61,367 nt of DNA, taken from an uncultured Verrucomicrobiales bacterium. GTDB lineage: Bacteria; Verrucomicrobiota; Verrucomicrobiia; Verrucomicrobiales; Akkermansiaceae. The position numbers and the translations under genes were made by a program. Shown here in pieces: positions 9,734-18,187 of this stretch. Below the pieces are notes generated by a model. That model did not search any database and had not been told where the DNA came from. It saw only the letters and a program-made list of their open reading frames with translations. Every line of letters starts with the position of its first letter. Position 1 is the first letter of the stretch. The DNA lies in assembly GCA_937969495.1 (NCBI GenBank), contig CALBVY010000004.1:1-61367 (forward strand). Direction: 5' to 3'.

Positions 9734-11089
9734 CTAAGAGTTTGGGGCTCCTTTTGACAGCACGTCCTCTCCTTCGGTACGGGCAATACAGACAGCAGCA
9801 CAAGAATCACCAAAGACATTCACAGCAGTTCGGCTCATATCTAGCAAACGATCCACTGCTAATAGAGCAACTACCGCCATATTAGCATTAGGAATACCCG
9901 AACTATTGAGAATTAACAAGATCGCCACCAAACTAGCCGAAGGAACACCTGCCACCCCAATACTCGTCAGCAAGGCAGTTACCACCACAGCAAGCTGAGC
10001 CGCCACCCCCATCTCAAAGCCCATGACTTGGGCTACAAAGAGCACCGCCACACACTCATAAAGTGCTGTACCATCCATATTAACTGTCGCCCCCAAAGGC
10101 AGGGTAAAGCTAGTCACTCGCTTAGAGACACCGGAGTTCTTCTGCACACACTGCATGGTCTCAGGTAATGTCGCCGCAGAAGATGCCGTAGAAAATGCCG
10201 TAAGCAAAGCCATCCGCATGGCACGAAAATGCGCCCATGGGCTTACCCTGCCCACAAAATGTAAAATCATCGGCATGATGATAAACATATGGATGGCCAA
10301 AGCTAATAACACAGTGAAAAAATACTTCCCTAAAAGGACAAAGAGCTCTGGCCCAGTGTTATAAATCGTTGGTAAAAGAAGACCAAACACTCCGATAGGA
10401 GCCAAGAGCATAATCCACTCTGTTACCTTAATCATCACCTCATTAATACCCTGCACAGAACCTAACAAAGGGCGCATATGATCTTTGGGTAAGCGTGTCA
10501 TCGCCAGAGCAAAGATGATGGAAAAAAAGATCATGCCAAGCAACTGACCATTCTCAGAGGCTGCCTTAAAAATATTAGGCGGAATCATCTTTTTAAACAA
10601 ATCCGCATAGTCCCCTGCTTGTCTCTCACTGGCAGCCTCTACCTTGGCTTTTTGCTCACTACTTGCAGTATCTGATTGGCTCTCCAGCGCGGCTAAGATC
10701 TTGGCATCAGCGTGACCATTCTCATCCAGTCCAGGTTGGATCGTATTCACCAAAGTTAGCCCTACTAAGACCGCGCAGAGTGAAGTCCCGGTGTAAAAGG
10801 CAAGTGTCTTCATGCCTAAGCGACCAAACCCCTTCATTCCACCAAGGCTAGCTATACCTGCAATGATGGAGCTAACCACCAGCGGCACAATAATCATTTT
10901 TAATGCCTGAATAAAAAGGTTCCCAATAAAACCACACACGGTAATCGCCATCTGGATAAAGCGGTATGCGGTGGAATCATCTGCTACAGTCTGACTGATA
11001 TTGCGAAATACCACGGCCGTTCCTGTGGCCAAAATAAGAGCAATGAGGATCTGCCAGTGGGGAGCTATTTTTTTCTTCTCAGGCTGCAT
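9734..11089 (-). CDS. Dicarboxylate/amino acid:cation symporter (DAACS family)
   Basis: A 451-residue inner-membrane symporter of the DAACS family (GltP/DctA type). Diagnostic features are the serine-rich hairpin motif STASSAATLPETM and the TM7 motif LPLGATVNMDGTALYE, where NMDGT is the cation- and substrate-binding signature. TM8 ends with a second re-entrant loop and the conserved Asp/Asn helix (AVDRLLDMSRTAVNVFGD). A longer hydrophilic loop of about 60 residues lies near residue 130. Substrate is probably glutamate, aspartate or a C4-dicarboxylate; the sequence alone does not decide. The gene is monocistronic and divergent from gltX. Confidence 0.93.
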   Translation of the reverse strand: MQPEKKKIAPHWQILIALILATGTAVVFRNISQTVADDSTAYRFIQMAITVCGFIGNLFIQALKMIIVPLVVSSIIAGIASLGGMKGFGRLGMKTLAFYTGTSLCAVLVGLTLVNTIQPGLDENGHADAKILAALESQSDTASSEQKAKVEAASERQAGDYADLFKKMIPPNIFKAASENGQLLGMIFFSIIFALAMTRLPKDHMRPLLGSVQGINEVMIKVTEWIMLLAPIGVFGLLLPTIYNTGPELFVLLGKYFFTVLLALAIHMFIIMPMILHFVGRVSPWAHFRAMRMALLTAFSTASSAATLPETMQCVQKNSGVSKRVTSFTLPLGATVNMDGTALYECVAVLFVAQVMGFEMGVAAQLAVVVTALLTSIGVAGVPSASLVAILLILNSSGIPNANMAVVALLAVDRLLDMSRTAVNVFGDSCAAVCIARTEGEDVLSKGAPNS

Positions 11090-11268
11090 ACCAGTTATGT
11101 TAATGGCGAAGGCAAGAAAGTGAAGCTTTCAAATGTGATTACTCATCCATCAAACTTCCATACTGGCAGTCAATAATGGCACTCTCACATTCCTCAGTCT
11201 TTTTTTAAAATTTATTTTCTCATGGCTCCATACTTGCGCTGTTCGATCTCTGGCGTTACACCGCGTTT

Positions 11269-12597
11269 ATGAAACCATCTCAAGTGCGCACGCGTTTCGC
11301 GCCTTCTCCTACCGGCTACCTTCACGTGGGTGGAGCTAGAACAGCATTATTCAACTGGCTGCTAGCTCGAAAGCTCGGCGGTGCGTTTATTCTACGTGTA
11401 GAGGATACGGATGAAGCACGTAACACCGAAGAAGCACGGCAAGCAATATTCGATGCCATGCTATGGCTGGGTTTAGATTGGGACGAGGGGCCAAGACCAG
11501 ATGGCACAACGCGTGGAGAATTCGGCCCCTACTATCAGAGCCAACGTCAAGATTCTTATGATAAGTGGTTTCAAAAACTGCTAGATACCGATCGCGTATA
11601 TGAAGACGAGGGAGCATGGCGCTTTAAATTTGAGCGTAAACCTATCACCATGCAGGACATCATCTGCGGTGAAGTCACCATTGATTATCGAGAGGAATCT
11701 AACACGCCAGATATGGTAGTAAAGCGCTCTGATGGCTCATACGTATTTCATTTTGTCAATGTGGTGGATGATCTAGAAATGCAAATCACCCATGCGATCC
11801 GTGGTGAAGACCATCTGATGAACACACCTAAGCACCTCCAGCTTTTTGAAGCATTCGGAGTGGAGCCGCCTCAGTATGGCCATATTCCACTGATTCTTAA
11901 TATGGATGGCTCCAAGATGGGGAAACGTGATCAAGGGGCCGCTGTAGACGGTTACATCAAAGACGGCTTCCTACCAGAAGCGGTGTTCAATTTCCTAGCG
12001 CTATTAGGATGGTCTCCTAAGGATGAAACAGAAATATTCTCCACTGCTGAGATTATTGATCGTTTTAGTCTGGAAGGAATTAATCGATCCCCTGCGAAGT
12101 TTGACTCAGAAAAATGCACTTGGATCAATCAACAGCACCTAATGGCCTTGAGCCCGGATACATTTGCTCAAAAAGCGCAACCATACGTCCTTGCTGCTGG
12201 CTATCAACCACCAGCAAATTACCCCGTGATTGCAGCCTCCGTACAGGAGAAGGTTAAGCTCTTCACTGAAGTGCCAGACGCTATTTCTTTTTATCTGAAT
12301 GAGGATTATCAGTATGATCAATCGGCATTGGAAAAACTTAGTAACCATAGCTCTACTGCAGATTTATTACAAAAGCTGGCCGCTGCTTTCTCCGAACTCA
12401 CAGATTGGTCTACCGCTAAAGAAACCATCGGCACTACCGCCAAGGCTCATGGAGCAAAGCCCGGGCAGCTAATGTTCCCCACTCGTGTGGCTCTCAGTGG
12501 CCAAAGTGGAGGGCCTGATCTTGATGCCATTCTTACGATACTAGGGCAAGACGAGTGCGTGCGCAGGATTCATCGAACATTAGAAAAACTCGTATGA
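11269..12597 (+). CDS. gltX: Glutamyl-tRNA synthetase
   Basis: A class I aminoacyl-tRNA synthetase of 442 residues that charges tRNA with glutamate. The HIGH-like motif occurs in APSPTGYLHVGGARTA near residues 11-25, and the KMSKS-like motif as SKMGKR at about 215-220. The bacterial discriminating core (GEDHLMNTPKHLQLFEAFG) is intact. It is somewhat short in the C-terminal anticodon-binding region compared with the usual 465-490 residues. The stop TGA overlaps the aroE start (ATGA), so aroE is translationally coupled. No second gltX or glutaminyl synthetase is in the window. Confidence 0.96.
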   Translation: MKPSQVRTRFAPSPTGYLHVGGARTALFNWLLARKLGGAFILRVEDTDEARNTEEARQAIFDAMLWLGLDWDEGPRPDGTTRGEFGPYYQSQRQDSYDKWFQKLLDTDRVYEDEGAWRFKFERKPITMQDIICGEVTIDYREESNTPDMVVKRSDGSYVFHFVNVVDDLEMQITHAIRGEDHLMNTPKHLQLFEAFGVEPPQYGHIPLILNMDGSKMGKRDQGAAVDGYIKDGFLPEAVFNFLALLGWSPKDETEIFSTAEIIDRFSLEGINRSPAKFDSEKCTWINQQHLMALSPDTFAQKAQPYVLAAGYQPPANYPVIAASVQEKVKLFTEVPDAISFYLNEDYQYDQSALEKLSNHSSTADLLQKLAAAFSELTDWSTAKETIGTTAKAHGAKPGQLMFPTRVALSGQSGGPDLDAILTILGQDECVRRIHRTLEKLV

Positions 12598-13517
12598 AAG
12601 ACGTCTACCAAATATCCGACCTGAAAGATCGTATCACGCTAGACCATAATGCAGAGAAGCCTGCTCGCTTAGCCGTCATTGGTCACCCTGTTGCCCACTC
12701 AGCATCCCCAGCGATGCATCAGGCCGCGCTGGATGCTCATGACATGGATATGCGCTACATTCGCCTAGAGGTCAAACCAAGCGAGGTAGCAGAAGCATTG
12801 ACACGGATGGTAGAGCTTGGCTTTATAGGATGTAACGTCACCGTGCCACACAAACTCGAAGCCATGGAGTGCTGTGACACACTCAGCCCGGAGGCGCGCG
12901 CTATCGGAGTAGTCAACACTGTGACCTTCGCCAAAGATGATGGCAAAATCAACGGCCATAACACAGATGGACCTGGGCTAGAGCGAGCCATTCGTGAAAA
13001 TTTCCAAGCCGAATTATCCGAGCTCCGTGTCATGATCCTCGGTGTGGGTGGAGGTGCAGGTAAAGCCATCGCAACACAATGCGCAAGAATCGGCTGCCCG
13101 CAGCTATGGTTGGTTAATCGCACACTCGAAAAGGCTCAAGCCACCGCTCGTGAACTACAACCGTATTACCTCGGCTCCAATAAAGAATCACCCACTGCGT
13201 TACCTAATAACCAGAGTGACTTATTAGAAACAGCAGCCCATCAAAGTGATTTAATCATTAATGCCACAAACCTTGGCATGCAGCCAGAGGATGCTCTACC
13301 CATACCCAGCGCATATCTGAAGCGTAGTCATATGGTCTATGATGCTATTTATAAACCTTCTGAAACAAATCTTTTGAAACAGGCAGCATCAGCTGGTGCT
13401 AGAACATCTAATGGACTCTCAATGTTACTTCATCAGGGTGTCCTTGCTTACGAACACTGGTTCCCTGGTCAATGCCCTAGAACAGAAATGGAACAAGGCT
13501 TGAACTCCACACTTTAG
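12594..13517 (+). CDS. aroE: Shikimate dehydrogenase
   Basis: A 307-residue NADPH-dependent shikimate dehydrogenase, which reduces 3-dehydroshikimate in aromatic amino acid synthesis. The substrate-binding segment is IGHPVAHSASPAMHQAA; the catalytic Lys lies in NVTVPHK; NTDGPGL and the Rossmann motif GVGGGAGKA follow. The C-terminal signature NGLSMLLHQG is present. The start at 12594 is preferred because its ATG overlaps the gltX stop. The N-terminus has about 20 residues before the core begins. Its stop codon overlaps that of the convergent gene at 13514 by two bases. Confidence 0.95.
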   Translation: MKDVYQISDLKDRITLDHNAEKPARLAVIGHPVAHSASPAMHQAALDAHDMDMRYIRLEVKPSEVAEALTRMVELGFIGCNVTVPHKLEAMECCDTLSPEARAIGVVNTVTFAKDDGKINGHNTDGPGLERAIRENFQAELSELRVMILGVGGGAGKAIATQCARIGCPQLWLVNRTLEKAQATARELQPYYLGSNKESPTALPNNQSDLLETAAHQSDLIINATNLGMQPEDALPIPSAYLKRSHMVYDAIYKPSETNLLKQAASAGARTSNGLSMLLHQGVLAYEHWFPGQCPRTEMEQGLNSTL

Positions 13518-14653
13518 TCTTCTGCTTCCTGCTCTTCGCTAGCCTTCATCACGCCATCACTATACCAGTGAGTAGCAAGAATGTCTAAGAGCTCAAGACG
13601 CTTCTCTGAACCTTCTTTGTGCAGTTTCATCTTCACGCGCACTCGGTAATAACCGGGAGGATCGAACGCCTTAAGAGAATTTTCAGATTTCTCTTTAGCC
13701 TCTTCGTTGTCTTTTTTTGCGTTGACTAATTGAAGGATTAATCGCCCTGCCTCACTATCAGCAGCAACCTCAACATTAGGTGATGACACAGCCCTAAACT
13801 CTCCTTTTCGAACAATTTCAGGTTTATAAAACGCCACATTAATGACATCTGGATTTGCCCCCATATTGGTGTTCTTAACACGCATATAGAGCCTAAATTC
13901 ACCTTCACCACCATCATTGCCCAATAAGAAAAGTGGCCATGATCTTGAATTAAAACGGACTAATGCCCTCCAATCAATTTTCCACTCTCCTTTAGAGCGA
14001 ATAAAGATTATCTCATAGCTCTCTTTCTTTGGGTTGATAAATCGCACCAGAATGGTCTCTTTGTCAGTATTTTGGAGTAAGATCGCACTCTGTAGTTTCA
14101 ACGAGCCTTCCGAAGCAGCCAAAACTGAATTTCGATTATAATAACGGCTCATTTCTGTCACTATATCTCGCCCTTGGTAAACAAACTGCGCCTTGGCCTC
14201 TGCTGTGGTGGCCTTCATAAAGTCAATGATAAGCTTCTTAATTACAGGCATAGCCTCTTTGATTGTAAGGACGTTACGCTGCTCCCTCTCCAGCTCTCGG
14301 TATAATTTTTTGCGCTCTTCCAGTGCCACCGGATCTTCGATGCTATTGTCTTGTTTAGAAAAATACTTAACTCCAAATACAGTTAGAGCCATTAGCAATA
14401 GCCACACGATAAATATCATGGCGACCACATGCCTTTTTTTTCTCTTCCGCCTCATCTTCTTCTCGGGTTCAACAGGCTGTCCCTCTGGACTATTCCCAGC
14501 ATCTTTATGCAACGGCGAAACGGCGCCAAATTTTTTGCCTGTAGGCGGATTGCCACAGACTTCGCAACGTTGCTTTTCCCGACCTATCACCTGGGCCTCA
14601 AAAAGCGCACCACATTCTTTGCAGTAAAAATACCCTTTAGTTGGAATGGCCAT
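13514..14653 (-). CDS. Zinc-ribbon, single-pass membrane protein (hypothetical)
   Basis: A 379-residue protein. The first 35 residues form a zinc ribbon with Cys at 11, 14, 30 and 33. A basic stretch (RRKRKKRH) is followed by one membrane helix at about 75-95, so the ribbon should be cytoplasmic and the last 280 residues periplasmic. The ectodomain has a motif of the type WKIDWRALVRF...WPLFL that recurs in the gene immediately upstream at 14679 (LKLDWEASTAW...FPDL). The two are therefore diverged paralogues, separated by 25 bases and probably co-transcribed. I recognise no named family; the function is unknown. Confidence 0.75.
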   Translation of the reverse strand: MAIPTKGYFYCKECGALFEAQVIGREKQRCEVCGNPPTGKKFGAVSPLHKDAGNSPEGQPVEPEKKMRRKRKKRHVVAMIFIVWLLLMALTVFGVKYFSKQDNSIEDPVALEERKKLYRELEREQRNVLTIKEAMPVIKKLIIDFMKATTAEAKAQFVYQGRDIVTEMSRYYNRNSVLAASEGSLKLQSAILLQNTDKETILVRFINPKKESYEIIFIRSKGEWKIDWRALVRFNSRSWPLFLLGNDGGEGEFRLYMRVKNTNMGANPDVINVAFYKPEIVRKGEFRAVSSPNVEVAADSEAGRLILQLVNAKKDNEEAKEKSENSLKAFDPPGYYRVRVKMKLHKEGSEKRLELLDILATHWYSDGVMKASEEQEAED

Positions 14654-14678
14654 AGTTAGATGATAGAAAAAACTGCAA

Positions 14679-15887
14679 TCAGGGCTTTACCCACTCGGGA
14701 AACACAAATTCCATCAGTTCTAGCTGTGATGGCAAGGCATCTTTTTGCCCCTTTTTAACCCGTAAAGTCACTGGAATATCTTTTTTTAAATCAACTACAA
14801 AGCTACCATGATCAAGAAGTTTGCGCAACTCGATATCCAGAGCCGAATCACGCTTCGTATAGCCCCAAAAGTAATGCTCTTGATCATACGATGAAATCAT
14901 AAAAGCGGCATGTTCTTCATCATTATACGGCCCAGCGTAGAATTCATTTCTACGACGTAAAAGACCCCTTAGTAAATATGAACGATCACCTGTAGAAGAA
15001 TATTCTTTCTGAGCTAAGCGCTTCTTCAAATCTGGAAATGTATGCGGTGCCCATGCTGTGGAAGCCTCCCAATCAAGCTTCAGCTGCTCACCCTGACGCA
15101 CGAAGTATAATCGCATAGGGAGAAAATTCTGATTCTCTGTCTTTAAAATCAAAAAAGCGGTTTCCCCTGTATGGTCAGCTTCCCATCCATTCATATCGGT
15201 ATGATCTAACCGAGGATTCACTTTAACAGGCCAATCTTGAAACTTACTCAAGAAACCCTCCCGATCCCTAACAAAATCAGCCTTGTCCTCAATAGAAGCA
15301 GCCTCAGTATATTCTTTGAGCAACTGGGTGGCCTGTTTAACGACCTCTCCCCCTTGTTTGCGGAACCATCGTTCTGGGCTACCAGCAAAGGGATCTGTTG
15401 TCGCAGTTTCCAGCTCTGGAGACCCCACTTGTTCCATCGTATTCTTTTCTAAATAACTGCTGAGAACTACCGCAGAAACGAGGATCAACACTAATGCTGC
15501 GCCGCTCGAGACCATCCACCACCCCACCTTTGAAGAACCTTGTGCCCACTGCTGCTCTTTTTTTTCCTCAATGGGGGTATCTTTTTTTTGTTTCTCAAAC
15601 TTGGCCTTATCTGGCCTTTTCCGCATTTTACCCGCCGAATTTCCCTGCTCTAAACGAGTAACTTGCTGCGTTTGCGGCTCAATTACGTGTTCATCTACCT
15701 GTGATAATGACTGCGCATGATTTTGAATTTCACGTGGTTGAGGCCTGATTGGGCTTCTTGTATCTAAACTCTCGTGCTTGTTGATCTTGAGCTTCCGGAC
15801 AGTGGTGCCTTGATCATGTTGTTTTTGATCAGTTGAAGTTCCCCCCCCCTCACCTAAAATTTTATCTTTGCTACTGTCTTGACTCAT
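14679..15887 (-). CDS. Single-pass membrane protein, paralogue of neighbour (hypothetical)
   Basis: A 402-residue protein. Residues 1-118 are polar, rich in Gln, Lys and Glu and probably disordered. One membrane helix lies at about 122-144. The ectodomain of about 255 residues resembles that of the 13514-14653 protein, including the KLDWEAS motif and the RLYF strand before it, but it has no zinc ribbon. It lies in the same minus-strand run as the OmpA-like, HAD and zinc-ribbon genes (gaps of 12 to 33 bases), so it is probably part of one envelope operon. No function can be assigned from sequence. Confidence 0.72.
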   Translation of the reverse strand: MSQDSSKDKILGEGGGTSTDQKQHDQGTTVRKLKINKHESLDTRSPIRPQPREIQNHAQSLSQVDEHVIEPQTQQVTRLEQGNSAGKMRKRPDKAKFEKQKKDTPIEEKKEQQWAQGSSKVGWWMVSSGAALVLILVSAVVLSSYLEKNTMEQVGSPELETATTDPFAGSPERWFRKQGGEVVKQATQLLKEYTEAASIEDKADFVRDREGFLSKFQDWPVKVNPRLDHTDMNGWEADHTGETAFLILKTENQNFLPMRLYFVRQGEQLKLDWEASTAWAPHTFPDLKKRLAQKEYSSTGDRSYLLRGLLRRRNEFYAGPYNDEEHAAFMISSYDQEHYFWGYTKRDSALDIELRKLLDHGSFVVDLKKDIPVTLRVKKGQKDALPSQLELMEFVFPEWVKP

Positions 15888-15920
15888 CGTGCGTGGGCAA
15901 ACAAAAACTGATTTATTGCC

Positions 15921-16790
15921 TTATGACAAGCTATCTGTAGCTCTCAGTACTTCTTTTCCAGTGGAGAAGGTAACACCCAAGGCCTCGATCACCCCCAGAC
16001 CTGCATCTGAATTTGCGATATACCCACCATATTGACCTATTTGCTCTTTCACCTCCTTACACGCATTGGCCGGACAGGCTAGATGTGTAGCAATATCACA
16101 ATCTAACATATCAAGATCATTAAAGCTATCACCTATGGCAAAGGTTCTCTCTGGCGTAAGCCCTACGCGCCGGCTCACCTCTACTAAAGCACTACCTTTG
16201 TGGTAATCTTGGTGACTGAAGCGCAAATAGATCCCATTACGTTGGTAGCTGAGATTTTCTGCCGCTGCGGTTTCCTGTTTCAACCTCAGAGTAATCATAT
16301 CCATTTCCTCAACACTAGAGGCCACCATACCCGCTGGCTCACCTTCCTGCTCACCCCAGACAGTAGAGGTTTCTTTTTCAATCCAATTGCGGATGCGCTT
16401 AAGTAGACGTCTGTGTTTTCGGAAGAGCTTTTTGTGAGCTTTGTCACAGCGGCTGTTCCACTCTTTGACAGGAAGCCATCTCCCAAACTCGTTCGGTGTG
16501 TATATTTCACGTTCACGCGCAATGATGTAATCTGGAAGAAAAGGAAAAGCAGCTTCATGTATTCCCTCCAAAGTCTGCATGAGAGAGCGCCCCGTGTTAA
16601 TCCCCCAAAAAATATGGTGAGATTCCCTTAACGTCCGAATAGTTTGAAAAAAATCATGCGGCACCGGTGGCGACATTTCAGGCGAAGATAAGGTGCCATC
16701 GAAATCAAAGGCTAACAACCAATCAGCATGGGTTAAGAGAGGCAATGTCTTCACAACACAATCAAGTAGAGCTTGCTTTCCACAGAACAA
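15921..16790 (-). CDS. HAD-superfamily phosphatase (Cof / sucrose-phosphatase-like)
   Basis: A 289-residue HAD hydrolase. Motif I is AFDFDGTLSS near residues 27-36, with the nucleophile Asp and acid/base Asp. Motif IV is GDSFNDLDMLD near 218-228, typical of the C2B-cap Cof or sucrose/mannosyl-phosphate phosphatase subgroup. The putative start is TTG at 16790; GTG codons a dozen residues further in are alternatives. It follows the OmpA-like gene by 12 bases. Substrate is unknown; sugar phosphates are usual for the subgroup. Confidence 0.85.
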   Translation of the reverse strand: MFCGKQALLDCVVKTLPLLTHADWLLAFDFDGTLSSPEMSPPVPHDFFQTIRTLRESHHIFWGINTGRSLMQTLEGIHEAAFPFLPDYIIAREREIYTPNEFGRWLPVKEWNSRCDKAHKKLFRKHRRLLKRIRNWIEKETSTVWGEQEGEPAGMVASSVEEMDMITLRLKQETAAAENLSYQRNGIYLRFSHQDYHKGSALVEVSRRVGLTPERTFAIGDSFNDLDMLDCDIATHLACPANACKEVKEQIGQYGGYIANSDAGLGVIEALGVTFSTGKEVLRATDSLS

Positions 16791-16802
16791 ATTTACGCAC
16801 TC

Positions 16803-18002
16803 TTAGCCTTCCTCTGGCACAGGAATCACACGGCGAGGAACAGGAGGCTCTTCATCTTCAGGAATAATTAAGGCTTTGTTAGTAGCAGGCTCCTCTGGTG
16901 CTACGACAGCCTTGGGAGGCTGGCTATCCTCAACAATAATCACCTTTTTGGGTTTAGGAGCAGATTCCACGGTCTTACTAGGTTGTCCCTTGCGCATTTT
17001 TATTTCTACTCGACGGTTAGGGGCCTGCGCTTCTTTACCCCCTTGCTTCACGATGGGTTGAGATTTCCCAAATCCACGCACAGCAATTCTATCTTCACTG
17101 AGTTCCATGGAGTTAATCAACCAGCTCCTCACCGCCATGGCGCGTTCCTTGGAGAGCTTTATATTAGACTCCTCACCACCGATGAGATCGGTATGCCCAT
17201 CGAGCCAGCACACAAGATTTGGGTGCTTATGAATGAGTAACGCTACCTTCATGAGGCTAACACGTGCACTCTGCTTAAGCTCGGCGCTGTTGAACTCAAA
17301 TAGCAAATCACTGCCGATCAATGCCTTAGTGGTAAGTAGACTATTACCATCCATATGAGCCATCTGATCAAGGGAGGTAAAACCTTCTAATAAACCATCT
17401 TCAGATTCTCCAGCCGCACCTTTACGAAGTTGATCGGTATAGGCATCTGGATCATACTCCTCAGCCATTCGTCCACCTGGATCTACGGTCACTTGGGTAT
17501 CGTCAGCCCGTGGGAAGAAATCATCAGTTTCGCCCATCTCCGGGAGCTCAGGGTCGAAGGCTGTAGCCTTCATCGGTTCCTTGGATTCCCCTTCCAGCGC
17601 ACCGATAGCAGCGGTGCTGATTTTGGGTACTTGGATGGTTTCCACATCAGGTGTGATATCGATCTCCATTTCAGGGAGATTTTCTAAAACCTCCAGTTCA
17701 TCTGCGGGGGGAACGACGGCAACGGGCTCTTCTATCTCTGGTTGATCCGGTGCTGTAACCTCTGGCTGTGAATCGCTGGTATCCACTGGATTTACTCGCA
17801 CAACTTGGGTACGGATCTCCTTTTTTTCTACAAATTCAGGCAGTTCAATATTAATACGGCTCAAGCCTATAAGAATTCCTGCATGTGCCAGCACAGCAAG
17901 AAAAATGGCGATCAGGATCCATTTACCCTGACCTTCGCTCTTTGGAAGTCTAAACGAGGAGCTACCTCCTCTGCCTCCATTCCAGCTATATTCATTCTCC
18001 AT
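16803..18002 (-). CDS. OmpA-family protein with TonB-like N-terminus
   Basis: A 399-residue envelope protein. A short cytoplasmic start leads into one uncleaved membrane helix (about 28-48), then a Pro/Glu/Val-rich spacer as in TonB or GspB-like proteins. A C-terminal OmpA peptidoglycan-binding domain (about 215-335) follows: FEFNSAELKQSARVSL, then WLDGHTDLIGGEESNIKLS and RIAVRGFGKSQP with the expected Asp and Arg ligands for diaminopimelate. A Pro-rich tail ends the protein. This inner-membrane-to-peptidoglycan architecture resembles MotB/TolR-like anchors. It is first in the minus-strand operon down to 13514, so the downstream membrane paralogues may act with it. Confidence 0.85.
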   Translation of the reverse strand: MENEYSWNGGRGGSSSFRLPKSEGQGKWILIAIFLAVLAHAGILIGLSRINIELPEFVEKKEIRTQVVRVNPVDTSDSQPEVTAPDQPEIEEPVAVVPPADELEVLENLPEMEIDITPDVETIQVPKISTAAIGALEGESKEPMKATAFDPELPEMGETDDFFPRADDTQVTVDPGGRMAEEYDPDAYTDQLRKGAAGESEDGLLEGFTSLDQMAHMDGNSLLTTKALIGSDLLFEFNSAELKQSARVSLMKVALLIHKHPNLVCWLDGHTDLIGGEESNIKLSKERAMAVRSWLINSMELSEDRIAVRGFGKSQPIVKQGGKEAQAPNRRVEIKMRKGQPSKTVESAPKPKKVIIVEDSQPPKAVVAPEEPATNKALIIPEDEEPPVPRRVIPVPEEG

Positions 18003-18187
18003 TGCTGATATCTTACCTGATCCATAAAAAATGGCAACTGAGTGTTTCGCTCAGAATCAAAACCACTTTGAAAAATAGATGCTTTTGAATAGCATACTCA
18101 AAACATTCATAAAGCTTTCTATTGCAATCATTTTGAGGGTTTCATAAATTTCATTTTCTCTAAAATAAAATCTCCCATCGCATAACA

